Assembly: GCA_001931905.2 (NCBI GenBank)
Contig: MSJI02000452.1
Location: forward strand, 1 to 29,342
Reading direction: 5' to 3'
DNA: 29,342 nt
DNA from: Cladosporium sp. IMV 00045
Taxonomy: Eukaryota > Ascomycota > Dothideomycetes > Cladosporiales > Cladosporiaceae
In this document: positions 1 to 9,458 of the stretch, piece by piece
How positions within the stretch are numbered: position 1 is the first letter of the stretch
Layout of the letters: the number at the start of each line of letters is the position of its first letter
The notes under the pieces: generated by a model
Seen by the model: only the letters and a program-made list of their open reading frames with translations
Databases searched by the model: none
What the model was told of the DNA's origin: nothing
Made by a program: the position numbers and the translations under genes

Positions 1-1604
1 TTATATATAAAAAGAAAGAAAAGAACATGTTCTGGTTACATGCTGGCATCGAGTTATTGCAATATGCTTTTGCGCAATGCGCAATGGATGTATGTACTTG
101 GATAAATGTCGCATGCCTTTGAAACTGCGACCGACGCTCGTGTGAAGTGGAGTTGGATCCCCTCGGGGGCGACTGTTCCTCAATACTATAATAATTCGAT
201 ATTACAGTTACCATCATCCGGAGTGAATGCTCCACCACTATTATGTACAACTTGGTCTGACGCAAGTTTCCTTTTGCTATTAGCGACTTGCTCGCTCGAG
301 ACCTTTCTGGTTTTGTTTTCACGCCATTTGAACCCGCAACGACGTTCCTCGGAGCCCAGTCGCTTCGAGTGTGAGTACATGTAGATACCTTCGAGTATTG
401 ATTCTACCACTTATGCTGCCATACAAAAATCGCGAAAAATGTTTTTTATTTGCACATCAATAATGTGACTTGCTCTTCATCGATGACTTAACGAGATTTC
501 AATCATTTTGAGTATTGCTGGCCCCTTTCTTGTGCCAACTGGACTGGCCCTTGGTGAGGTGAGGTTGGTTGCTCGAGACGTTGCAACAGATGTGCATCGC
601 ATCGCTGACTTCCCATCAACCTCTTTACATTATTTTCTTACTATTTCCTAGCCTTCGATGACTGCCCGAAAAAATATCTGAGGCTCGTATAGCGCTGTCA
701 CACCATCTCACCCTCAATGAACAAATGATAGCGCCGAGTCGTTGCCGTCGAGCAATGCATACATGTCAACCCTAACCCTCGCAGCCACAAGACTCCCGCG
801 GCAGAGCAGCGCCACGTCGCAACGCATTCGGGGCCCAGAACAGATAGATTCCTCCTATTGCTTCAATAAGACCACATATCAGAATCCATCGCTTGGGTCC
901 GGCATGGAAATCCTCGTCAACCGGCCGTAGTGTACGCGCCGGTACTCACCAGAATCAGATCTCGAGACGACGGACTGTTAGGCACCAATTCCTTCGTGAG
1001 CGGCAACTGCGTTAACGCGCATACGCACGAACATTTATATCCCGGTCGCGACCAAAGGAGATACTCTGGGAGATGTATTTCCACTCCTCAGCGGCAGCTC
1101 ATGATCCACTCGTGGAGTGACCAGTGGTCAGACCTCGCCTCGCAAGCACTTCGGCCCACATCCTCAGACTATCCAGCTAGCCCATCCTACAGCCTCCGAG
1201 AGGGGCTTGGGGGCCATACCAAAGCCGAAGAGACTGCGATCCCGCGTTATTCCATCGCTCAGGTAGGTCTAAGACAACAAGCAACTTATTGCTGACATGC
1301 TGCCAAGGTCCGGTCTACGATCCACTGTCGTCGTCTAAAAAGACACCGGCCTTCGCTAAGAGAGCGATGGACAAAAGCCCTACTGCTTACATGCAGGAGG
1401 GGTCGTCGAACAGATGCATCAGGGACCCCGGACAAGGCAAGCTAATGCATACACCAATGCAGTTTTGAACCCTTTGCTCTGAAACGGTCTCCTCCTCGCT
1501 ACTATAGTTTGCTATAGCGGCGCCAGAGGCTTGAATGGTCGAGTGAGCTGTGACCTGATGCGGGGATGGTCACTCCATAGCTCTATGTTTGCCGGGCTAA
1601 AGGG
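1..1604. other. Intergenic stretch without a supportable gene
   Basis: The short open frames here (for example 742-930 and 930-1295 on the plus strand) show no domain, no codon pattern I trust and no splice structure joining them. A telomere-like double repeat, AACCCTAACCCT, lies at 768-779. A minus-strand frame at about 772-945 encodes a hydrophobic stretch (see the rejected items). The right end merges into the promoter of the GMC oxidoreductase gene. Confidence 0.6.
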
Positions 1605-1611
1605 ACACCCA

Positions 1612-1617
1612 TATAAA
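1612..1617 (+). promoter_or_regulatory. TATA box of the GMC oxidoreductase gene
   Basis: TATAAA lies 110 bp upstream of the ATG at 1727. That leaves room for a leader of about 80 nt if transcription starts about 30 bp downstream. It fits a core promoter, but no start-site data are available. Confidence 0.5.
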
Positions 1618-1726
1618 CAGAGCAGGGCACGCTCAATAAATTGGTCTGCAGACAACTCGTTCCTCCTTCAATCGCCCAGTACAAATTGATACCATTGGAC
1701 TGTAGGTGTTGGACCAAATCTCGAAC

Positions 1727-3809
1727 ATGGCTACCACCGTCGACGTTGATGCGAATGCCAATGGCACCAGCCCTCTCCCTGCACTTGCCACAAGTGCTGA
1801 GGACTTCTTGAAGCACAAGTATGACTATGTCATCATTGGCGGAGGCACAGCTGGACTGGCCATTGCTGCTCGCCTTACTGAGAACCCAGATGTCACCGTT
1901 GGAGTACTCGAGGCCGGCAAGAACAAACTGGACGATCCACTTGTCGACACCCCAGGTGCTTTCACGCAACTGCTGCACAACGAGGAATACGACTGGGCGT
2001 TCAAGACCGAGCCCCAGGTTCACAACAAGAACAAGAGACACCACATTCCCCGCGGTCGGGCTCTTGGAGGAAGCAGTGCCATCAATTACATGATGTATGT
2101 CCGTGGAAGCACGCAGGACTACGATGACTGGGCTATCCTGGCGGACGACCCCGAGTGGGGCAGTGAGAAGATGCAGCAGTACATGCGAAAGCACCAAACG
2201 CTCGACCCTGTGGACGAGGCCGTTGCTCATCGTAGCGCCTTGCCTTACGTTGACGTGAACCATGGGACGTCGGGACCCGTTCACACTTCGTTCAACGATT
2301 TCTTCTTGCCGATTGAAGATGACTTCCAGAAAGCTTTTGACGAAGTGACTGGGATTTCGAAGAAGCCCATTGACCCGTAAGTATCATTTCAAACGCGCCG
2401 AAATTGATATGACTTTATTAACATTCGTGCAGATGGTCCGGCGACCACATCGGATGCTTCAACACGCTTGGCTCTGTCGTCCGCACAGGCCCCAACAAAG
2501 GCAAACGTAGCTACGCCGCACGAGGCTATTTCGCCGCCAACGCCCAAAGACCCAACCTTCACGTCTTGTGCGAGGCACCCGTAACATCAATCAAGCTCGA
2601 AGATGACAAGGCTGTTGGTGTCAACTTCACGTACCAGTCCAAGCCTCAAACAGTCAGCGTCACTCGCGAAGTCATTGTTTCTTGCGGTGCCATCCAAACG
2701 CCTCAGATTCTGGAATTGTCCGGCATTGGCGATCCCGCGGTGCTCAAGGCAGCTGGTGTGGAATCGAAGATCGTCAACAAGGCTGTTGGAAACAACTTCC
2801 AGGATCATGTGCTCACAGTAAGTCTATATCTTTGAAGCAGTGTATCGGGTTGTATGCTAACATTCCTAGTGCTTCTCTTGGGAATTGACCCCTGGCAACC
2901 CAACGCTAGAGGCTATCTACATCCCAGAAGTCATGAAAGACGCCGAGAAGCAGCTCGTCGAGAAGCAAGGCGGCCCGCTCACTGCAATTTCCAGCACCCA
3001 GGGCTTCTTCCCATACAAGGTAAGCAGACATCGATTCAGTGGCGAGGCTCCCAACAGTCAGACTTACGTTGAAACAGCTCTTTGCAACCGAAGAGGAGCA
3101 AGCCGAGATCCTGAAGTCCGTGGAACACAGCCTGCCCAACCTGACACCCTTCCAAAGAACACAATACGAACGCACCGCCGCGCATCTCAAGGACGACAAA
3201 TCAGCCAACCTTCAACTGGTGCTCGTCTGCCACGGACTAGGCGAGGAGGGCTACGCTGACCAGTCGAACATCTGGCCCTACCTCGAGCCTGGCAAGCCCA
3301 TGCGCGTCACCGCTGCCATGTGCCTGCAATATCCCCTCAGCCGTGGCTCAGTACACATCAAGAGCGCAGACCCCAACGAGCATCCCGCCGTGAACCCTGC
3401 CTTCTTGGAGCACCCCGCCGACGTTGCCGTCCTCGCAGCCGGCGTGAAGATGATGGAGAAAATGAGCGGCTCCAAGGCCCTGGAAGGCAAGGTCGCAAAG
3501 CGCGTTTTCCCCAAGGACACCAACGCCGACTTGTCGGACACCAAGCAGGCCGAGGCCGCCGTGCGCGACTGGGTCATCTCCGAATACCACCCCGTAGGCT
3601 CCTGCGCCGTTGGCGATGCTCTCGACTCGAGGCTTCGCGTGAAAGGTGTCAAGAACTTGCGTGTCGCTGATGCTAGTGTCTTCCCCAACCACGTTTCTGG
3701 AAACTGCGTTTCTTCCGTATACGCTGTGGCGGAGAAGGCGGCGGACCTTATCAAGGAGGATTGGGATCACGTTGCTTTGGATGCGGCGCTGGCGAAGGCA
3801 TCGCTTTGA
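1727..3809 (+). CDS. GMC-family FAD-dependent oxidoreductase (alcohol/choline dehydrogenase-like), four exons
   Basis: Exons 1727-2376, 2433-2817, 2870-3019 and 3078-3809 give 638 residues. The introns (56, 52 and 58 bp) have GTAAGT or GTAAGC donors, and the second has a clear GCTAAC branch site. The ATG at 1727 (AACATGGC) is the first ATG in frame; the frame upstream opens only at GTG. The FAD-binding glycine motif GGGTAG lies at residues 38-43 and is followed by the ribose-binding acid in VLEAG. GMC signature 1 (RGRALGGSSAIN) is near residues 109-120, and signature 2 (GAIQTPQILELSGIG) is in exon 2. The C-terminal catalytic pair is probably His566 (EYHPVGS) and His600 (FPNHVSGN). GMC enzymes oxidise alcohols or sugars through FAD; the substrate cannot be read from sequence. 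I see no signal peptide, only a polar extension of about 32 residues, so it is probably intracellular. The product could be an aryl-alcohol, choline or glucose-type dehydrogenase. Confidence 0.93.
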
Positions 3810-4620
3810 TAGCGTGGAAGAAGTCTAGTCAGCCTTTGTGAGGCGCAGTTCATGATATTTTGATTATTCTCATGTAGTTATTGGTACGAACGACTTGTTG
3901 ACAGTCAGTGTTCTTCCTCTGGAAAGCTCGGGTGCTGAGCCACGAAGCTTCATCCGCTGAAGTTCGATTGACATAAAAGCTGACGCTCTCACATTATCGA
4001 CGGATCCAGCTTCGAGTAATGTGTCTACTCTCGTGAAAAGTTGTTATGGAAACAGCTTGCATGCCGTGTGCCGCAGCACAGCCATCCAAGAAAACTGACC
4101 GCTCCTGATCACAAGTACCTTCCTATTTAGGACATGCTCCAAGCTTAACCCTGCTGATAGACATAGGGTTATCGATTCAGAGATGAGAGCACATAGCAGA
4201 CCACGAGAAAAACTTGCGCTCAAGAATGACATACACACAAATCGGACATGAAACGCCACGAGATCGCCCTCCAATCCTCCACGCGAGATCGTGCGATAGC
4301 GCTAAAGAAGTGCCGAGCGGCATGCTATACCCGCAATGTCAACGTTGTCAGCTTCCTTTTCAGGCAAGATTCAAACGTTCTTAGTCGCACTTTGATGTTG
4401 GTGATGATGCGCAAATGCCAGGTACGCGGGATCTTATCGAAGAGATCTGCGTAGGTATTACCGTTGGTCCGCAGAGGGGACTTGGGTACAAGAAGAGCTC
4501 TTCTTCACTTCTCGTCCACAATGGTGCTTGTCCACCAGCTCAAGCAGGCGCAATACAAAGCGAACGGAGGAGGATACAGGCTGATCTTGTAGAATATACA
4601 CTACGAGCCGCGTTGCCAAG
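3810..4620. other. Intergenic region between the GMC oxidoreductase and the amidase
   Basis: This should hold the 3' UTR and terminator of the oxidoreductase and the promoter of the amidase. The open frames here are short and have no recognisable content. I see no clear TATA box close to the amidase start. Confidence 0.5.
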
Positions 4621-6270
4621 ATGCGGTCTATCAGCTTCCTCTCGATCTTGTCGCTTTTCTCTCTGGTTTCCTCGCTAGTCGTCCCTCCATATGCCAGCAC
4701 CGCTATCAACGGTACAAGCTTCCCTTTGCTCCTGGAAGCATCTCTTGACGACCTCGAAGCTGGCCTCCAAAGCAACCTCTTCACCTCTGTGGATCTCGTC
4801 AAAGCCTACAGCGCCCGCATTCTTGAAGTCAACAGCACCCTGCACGTGGTCACCGAGCTCAATCCGGACGCGATATCAATTGCAGCGCATGCAGACGCAT
4901 TGAGGAAGAATGGCACCACGCTCGGTCCGCTTCATGGGATCCCGATTCTCATCAAGAATAATATCGCCACCGATGACGCGATGAACAATACAGCCGGTTC
5001 GTTCGCTCTTCTCGGCGCGAAACAGGGAGACAGCACCATGGCAATGAAGCTCAGGAAAGCCGGCGCGGTCATTCTGGGCAAGACGAATTTGAGCCAGTGG
5101 GCGAACTACCGATCGAACAACAGCACCAATGGCTGGTCTGCGTATGGCGGTCAAACTGAGGGCGTATACTACCCTCAGCAGGATCCCAGCGGTAGCTCTT
5201 CAGGATCTGGAGTGGCGAGTGCAATTGGACTGGCGCTGGGATCGCTGGGAACGGAGACCAGTGGATCGATCCTGAGCCCCGCAAGCGTAAGCAACTTGGT
5301 CGGCATCAAGCCATCTGTGGGCTTGACGTCGAGGCATTTGGTAATTCCTATCTCTGAGCACCAAGATACTATTGGCCCGATGACGCGGACTGTGAAAGAC
5401 GCAGCCCACATCTTGCAGGCGATCGCGGGACCTGATGTCAACGACAACTATACCTCTGCCATACCTAACAATGGATCCATCCCAGACTACGTCTCTGCTT
5501 GCAAGACCGATGCACTTCAGGGTGTGAGGATCGGCGTTGCTCGTAATGTCCTTGACATCTACGGATCTTCCGTTGACGAGCCTGTTCTCGAAGCGTTTGA
5601 ACAAGCCGTCGCAGAAATCGAGGCGGCTGGCGCGGTGATTGTCGACGCCAATTTCACCGCTTTCGAGGCCTGGCAGTCAGACGGCAACTCATCTCTTGTG
5701 CTGAATGTCGATTTCCTCGCCAACCTGCGCGACTACCTTTCCGAACTCACATACAACCCGAACAACATCACCAATTTGGCGCAGCTCACAGGTTTCACGC
5801 AGTCATTCCCAGCAGAGGATTATCCAGACCGCGACACTGCCGTGTGGGACGGCGCCGACGGTGCATTGACGCAGGGATGGGACAGCACCGATCCGCGGTT
5901 CTGGGATGCGTACCAAGCAAATTTGTTCTACGGCGGCGAAGGCGGGATCCTCGGTGCGCTCGAACGCACAAACACCTCTGCTGTATTGCTGCCAACGCAG
6001 TTGAGCCCTTCCATTGCGGCGTTGGTGGGAAGCCCGGTGATCACGGTGCCCATGGGTTTCTACCCGGCGAACTGGACGGTGACGAGGAACAGCAGAGGAT
6101 CGCTCGTCACTGGAGGACCAAGTGTGCCGTTTGGGTTGTCTTTTATGGGCGATATGTGGTCGGAGAAGGATCTGATCGGCTACGCTTATGCGTATGAGCA
6201 ACAGTCGAAGCACAGGGGTGATGTGCTGCCGTATTTGGTGCCCAATATTGAACTGGCGGATGTGTTGTAG
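4621..6270 (+). CDS. Secreted amidase-signature (AS) family hydrolase
   Basis: An intronless frame of 549 residues starts at ATG 4621. Residues 1-20 form a signal peptide: Met-Arg, then a leucine/serine-rich hydrophobic core ending near VSSLV. AS enzymes hydrolyse carboxamides with a Ser-cisSer-Lys triad. Here Lys112 lies in ILIKNN, the cis-serine is within the GSSSG cluster (residues 191-195), and the nucleophile is Ser216 in GTETSGSI. The stretch between the cis-Ser cluster and the nucleophile looks about one residue shorter than in FAAH-like members. Many N-x-S/T sites (for example N30, N71, N97, N167) support passage through the secretory pathway. The length is normal for fungal AS proteins. 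The natural substrate is unknown; general amide scavenging outside the cell is an inference. The stop lies 45 bp from the convergent acetyltransferase stop. Confidence 0.93.
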   Translation: MRSISFLSILSLFSLVSSLVVPPYASTAINGTSFPLLLEASLDDLEAGLQSNLFTSVDLVKAYSARILEVNSTLHVVTELNPDAISIAAHADALRKNGTTLGPLHGIPILIKNNIATDDAMNNTAGSFALLGAKQGDSTMAMKLRKAGAVILGKTNLSQWANYRSNNSTNGWSAYGGQTEGVYYPQQDPSGSSSGSGVASAIGLALGSLGTETSGSILSPASVSNLVGIKPSVGLTSRHLVIPISEHQDTIGPMTRTVKDAAHILQAIAGPDVNDNYTSAIPNNGSIPDYVSACKTDALQGVRIGVARNVLDIYGSSVDEPVLEAFEQAVAEIEAAGAVIVDANFTAFEAWQSDGNSSLVLNVDFLANLRDYLSELTYNPNNITNLAQLTGFTQSFPAEDYPDRDTAVWDGADGALTQGWDSTDPRFWDAYQANLFYGGEGGILGALERTNTSAVLLPTQLSPSIAALVGSPVITVPMGFYPANWTVTRNSRGSLVTGGPSVPFGLSFMGDMWSEKDLIGYAYAYEQQSKHRGDVLPYLVPNIELADVL

Positions 6271-6315
6271 GCTTGCAATGGAAATTGGAACCCTGCGAAT
6301 AGGCAGATGTGGCAT

Positions 6316-7158
6316 TTATATTCGGCATATGCTCTCTGATCTTGTATCGCCTGAATCACCAAATCCAACAATATCCTCTTTAGTTGTATTCCTGACCACG
6401 TCTTTGCTCATAATCACATAATCCACTGGAACGATCTCATTGCGCGTCCTTCGATCTTCCGGCGAACAAACATCTTTACCGAAGCCGTAACTAGTATAGA
6501 AACGATGCGCTTTCTCGTTGCACAGGAAGCACGTCAGCATGACCTTGTCCAGCCCAGTGTTCTTCGCCAGACGATCAGCAAGCAACATCAAATGCTTGCC
6601 CAAGCCGAGTCCTCGAAGCGACTCCGCTAAGTGTATCTCGTAGATATACAGCACCGGCACGCTGGGAGACGAGTCGTGGGTGACCATGCAGCTGAGAAAC
6701 CCAAGTATGCTCTTATCCATGTCTCCGCATTTCCTCCTTTCAATATCAGGTGTCGCATCTTTGCGTCGCACGAAGAGATACTTCATTTCGGGCTCGAGCA
6801 TTTCCTTTCTCTTCCGCCGAGGATGCCAGCCGAACGTGCTGCTCTCATAGTCTGGTCTACTCGTCTCTTCCACAAGGCCGAAGGATGCGTTGTGTTCGCC
6901 CGGTGTGAGCCAGTCTGCTGCCACGAGCGAGATGTCGAATGCTTCTTCTTGGTCTGAGCCTTTTTGATGTGATGTATAGCTGAGCATGTCCTGATCTACA
7001 AATCGCGAGCGGAACTCCTGAATTGGCAGCGCGTTTGTGTATTCGACAAGCTTCTCTTTTCGTATTGACCCTCGTACGTCCTCGTGTACTTGCGTTTCAC
7101 CTTTTGTCTTCTTTGCACTTGATATGTCTCCGCCATTCTCGGCTTTCCGCTTAGCCAT
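6316..7158 (-). CDS. NatD/Naa40-type N-alpha-acetyltransferase (histone H4/H2A N-terminus)
   Basis: I start the 280-residue protein at the ATG at 7158 (MAKRKAENGG). The frame stays open to 7413, but the extra 85 residues look like leader translation and a lysine-rich start suits this family. Yeast Nat4 is of similar length. The GNAT domain covers about residues 120-255: YLFVRR, then GFLSCM, then YIYEIH (Tyr173, Glu174), then the acetyl-CoA loop RGLGLG (182-187), then MLTCFLCNEKAHRFYTSYGF. These blocks line up with Naa40, which acetylates the free alpha-amine of histones H4 and H2A. An N-terminal KRK plus KKTK suggests nuclear location. The gene is head-to-head with the LYR-motif gene (299 bp apart) and tail-to-tail with the amidase. 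A generic GNAT is possible, but the YIYEIH block argues for NatD. Confidence 0.85.
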   Translation of the reverse strand: MAKRKAENGGDISSAKKTKGETQVHEDVRGSIRKEKLVEYTNALPIQEFRSRFVDQDMLSYTSHQKGSDQEEAFDISLVAADWLTPGEHNASFGLVEETSRPDYESSTFGWHPRRKRKEMLEPEMKYLFVRRKDATPDIERRKCGDMDKSILGFLSCMVTHDSSPSVPVLYIYEIHLAESLRGLGLGKHLMLLADRLAKNTGLDKVMLTCFLCNEKAHRFYTSYGFGKDVCSPEDRRTRNEIVPVDYVIMSKDVVRNTTKEDIVGFGDSGDTRSESICRI

Positions 7159-7457
7159 GATCGACTGATCTGGTAAGATCTGCAGGTTCGCAATGTGTAT
7201 TGTGGGTTCGTGCAGAGTTGCGTGTCCGCGCGAAAGTCGTGATGTGAAGTCGCGTCGCTTAATCGATGAGCATGCTGAAGTCGGCAGTCCAAAACGCCGA
7301 GCCGACGTCAGTCCTTCAAACGAAGTCGCCGCCGCACGGCATACTCCTCGCATCACTCCCTCCAAGACACTCTTTTCTTTTGGCAACCCTCCTCTTCTCC
7401 TTGTATCCTCCAAAGACAGCAGTACCGCTTGATTCTTTGCAGGCGGTCAACTTCTGA
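7159..7457. promoter_or_regulatory. Divergent promoter shared by the NatD-like and LYR-motif genes
   Basis: These 299 bp lie between the two divergent start codons. The right half is CT-rich on the plus strand (about 7340-7410), as is common just upstream of fungal starts, and there is no clear TATA box. Extent and sharing are inferred from position only. Confidence 0.5.
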
Positions 7458-8035
7458 ATGTGGTTCTTGCGCGATGGGATGAAAATTCCAGCCATCAGGC
7501 GCTACGCCACGATAGCGTCGGGCAAGTCGTCGCTTCGTGGCAAAAAAGGGCCTCCACTGACCCTGGAACATGTGGGTACCTTGCTTTGCTGTATACCAAG
7601 ACCTGGGCTCGAATGTCTTGTCTGACATACTCTTTCTCTACGATAGTTCTTACAACGAGGCCGAGCGCTGGCGTTGTGGCGGGAGATTGTTCGCGCGACC
7701 AACAGTGGGTAGCCTTTTAACAGTAAGGAGCGAAGAATTTCATGTCTGACGAGCAATTGTAACAGAGGTCCCGCCTTCGTCGACTAGAGATGAGTTGCGC
7801 GATTTCGCAAGGGCAGAGTTCGAGCAACATCGTCACGTCAATGATATTGTAAGTCAAGGGTTCGTTGCCCTGTGGTGGTCACATTTACTAACATCCAAGC
7901 AGAGTCACATCCGATACCTGATCTCTGTAAGTTCGCTGTTCACAGGCGATGGATGACATGCACTAACACATTGCACAGACGGGCAAGACACAGCTCGATA
8001 GTATGAGGCGGTATGTTGAACAACAAGGCATGTGA
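7458..8035 (+). CDS. LYR-motif protein, LYRM2-like (Complex1_LYR family), five small exons
   Basis: No single long frame exists here; the gene appears only after splicing. Exons 7458-7571, 7647-7704, 7766-7848, 7903-7926 and 7979-8035 give 111 residues. Introns of 75, 61, 54 and 52 bp have GT-AG ends, and three carry CTGAC or CTAAC branch sites. All phases agree. An in-frame TGA immediately before ATG 7458 fixes the start, although ATG 7479 is a possible second start. Residues 1-30 are basic and hydroxylated (RRYATIASGK), like a mitochondrial presequence. The LYR helix follows as FLQRGRALALWREIVRATN, with Trp in place of Tyr, then DELRDFARAEFEQHR with the conserved Phe71. LYR proteins bind acyl carrier protein and assist assembly of respiratory complexes. 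LYRM2 is tied to complex I in animals; the role here is inferred. Confidence 0.85.
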
Positions 8036-8285
8036 AAATCACATGCGCGATTTTGCCATTACGATCAAGAAGATGATCCACTGTGCAACTATACGATGCA
8101 ACGATCGAATCGCTTGAGCTCTTGCCACTGAGAGCTACTGTAATGTATTCAAATTTTTTTCCAAGTTCTCTCCATCATCAAGAATCGCTTCTCGTGCAAG
8201 TATCAACGGCATCCGCGTCGGTACAAGGACTCTTATGGTCCAAACCCCCGCAAGCTCCCACATCCTGCCATCACTCCATCGTCCT

Positions 8286-9458
8286 CTATTGACGATCTCT
8301 CAGGTCCTGGGCCGTGCTCTCAGCAGCCTCATAATACATCTCGAACTCCAGCTGCATGTTCGAGATCTGTACCTCATCCTCGTCCTCCTGGTTTGTACGG
8401 AGCGCTGCTCTGTAGTCTGAGTCGATGCTGCCGTGACGAAACTCGAATTCCGCTAACATGCCTTCCACATCTTCGTCTTGGTCGATATTGAAAGCAGGGC
8501 CCACAACTTGATGGGCAATAACCATATTGCTGGAAACGGCTCTGAACAGGCGTCTGCGAGCCTCAGCGTTGACAAACCAGCCGGTTGGCAAGTTCCGTCT
8601 AAAGGCCGCGTTTCTAATTTGGCGTGCTTCCCCAAGCTCTTGCTGGTTGAAGAAGTCCCTTAAAAACGCGTAACGGACTTCGAGCCTGCGTCTGCGAGCG
8701 AGTTGTGCAGCAAGAGCGGCGCCGACGTGGTCGTCAAGGTCTTCTTCCTCGTCGCTATCGAAGCCTGGATCATCGTAACTGCCGATATCACCAGTGTCGT
8801 GTCCCCAGCGAGGGCATCCACCGACTCTCCAATGTCCAGAAAGGTTGGCGGCGACTTCTTGCCCACAGATGAAGCAGAAGTTTACGCGACAAGCGCAGAT
8901 CATGTGGTTGCAGCCATCTCCTTGGGCGATGTTCTTCTTGCAGCCCGGGCACTGCTGGTAGTCTTTCCCTTTGATCATATCCTCAAAGGGATCCTCTTCG
9001 TGCATTGTCTCGCACATATGCTCGTCCAAACCGCCCACATACTCGTGCCAAGTCGCCTTGCACGACCTGCACGTACTCCCCGCACAACCTGGGCAAACAA
9101 CCGCTCCCTCTCCCTTCTCTCCCAAAAACATCTCGCACACCTCGCCACTCTGCTCATCCCTGTGGCAGCAATACAGTCTCTTCTCGACCGGCGTCTCGTA
9201 CTCGCGCACCTTGGCGCGCCACTCGTCCTTCTCGTCCTCGTCCAGCAGATCCTGGAACGTCCAGTACTCGAGCTTCTCCCTACCCCAGCGCGGGGGGTAG
9301 GTGTGTTCGTGCATCATGGCCTCTTGGAAGAGCGGCACGATGCTCTCCCCGGCGCACTCTTCGCAGATGCGCTCGGAGCGCTCTTCGGAGATCCAGCGGG
9401 GCAGCGCCTCCCGCTTCTCCTCGTCGCAGAGGATGCAGGTGAAGTCTGTTGGGCGCAT
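8286..9458 (-). CDS. RBR-type E3 ubiquitin ligase (RING1-IBR-RING2)
   Basis: A single frame of 390 residues starts at the ATG at 9458. RBR ligases take ubiquitin from an E2 onto a RING2 cysteine before passing it to substrate. The N-terminus has Cys pairs 8/11 and 32/35, but the usual Cys-x-His core of RING1 is not obvious. The IBR-like block covers about residues 96-153, with CC(H), CPGC and CRSC pairs. RING2 is clear: C170-x2-C173, then GDGCNHMIC with the probable catalytic Cys183, then C195 and C198 in NFCFICG. An acidic run (about residues 230-242) and a helical C-terminal tail follow. The substrate is unknown. The 3' end faces the LYR gene across 250 bp. A trinucleotide repeat lies 20 bp upstream of the start codon. 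Confidence 0.88.
   Translation of the reverse strand: MRPTDFTCILCDEEKREALPRWISEERSERICEECAGESIVPLFQEAMMHEHTYPPRWGREKLEYWTFQDLLDEDEKDEWRAKVREYETPVEKRLYCCHRDEQSGEVCEMFLGEKGEGAVVCPGCAGSTCRSCKATWHEYVGGLDEHMCETMHEEDPFEDMIKGKDYQQCPGCKKNIAQGDGCNHMICACRVNFCFICGQEVAANLSGHWRVGGCPRWGHDTGDIGSYDDPGFDSDEEEDLDDHVGAALAAQLARRRRLEVRYAFLRDFFNQQELGEARQIRNAAFRRNLPTGWFVNAEARRRLFRAVSSNMVIAHQVVGPAFNIDQDEDVEGMLAEFEFRHGSIDSDYRAALRTNQEDEDEVQISNMQLEFEMYYEAAESTAQDLRDRQ

Noticed and set aside
772..945. Minus-strand frame of about 57 codons with a hydrophobic stretch (WILICGLIEAIGGIYLFW)
   Set aside because: It resembles one membrane helix, but there is no ATG, no second helix and no convincing splice partner upstream. 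Chance is more likely.
742..1295. Two back-to-back plus-strand frames (62 and 121 codons)
   Set aside because: No recognisable domain, ordinary random composition, and no intron that joins them sensibly.
1583..2284. Minus-strand frame of 233 codons
   Set aside because: It is the antisense shadow of the first exon of the GMC oxidoreductase, which has clear family motifs.
7159..7413. N-terminal extension of the NatD-like protein
   Set aside because: The 85 extra residues look like translated leader; the lysine-rich MAKRKAENGG start and the family length fit better.
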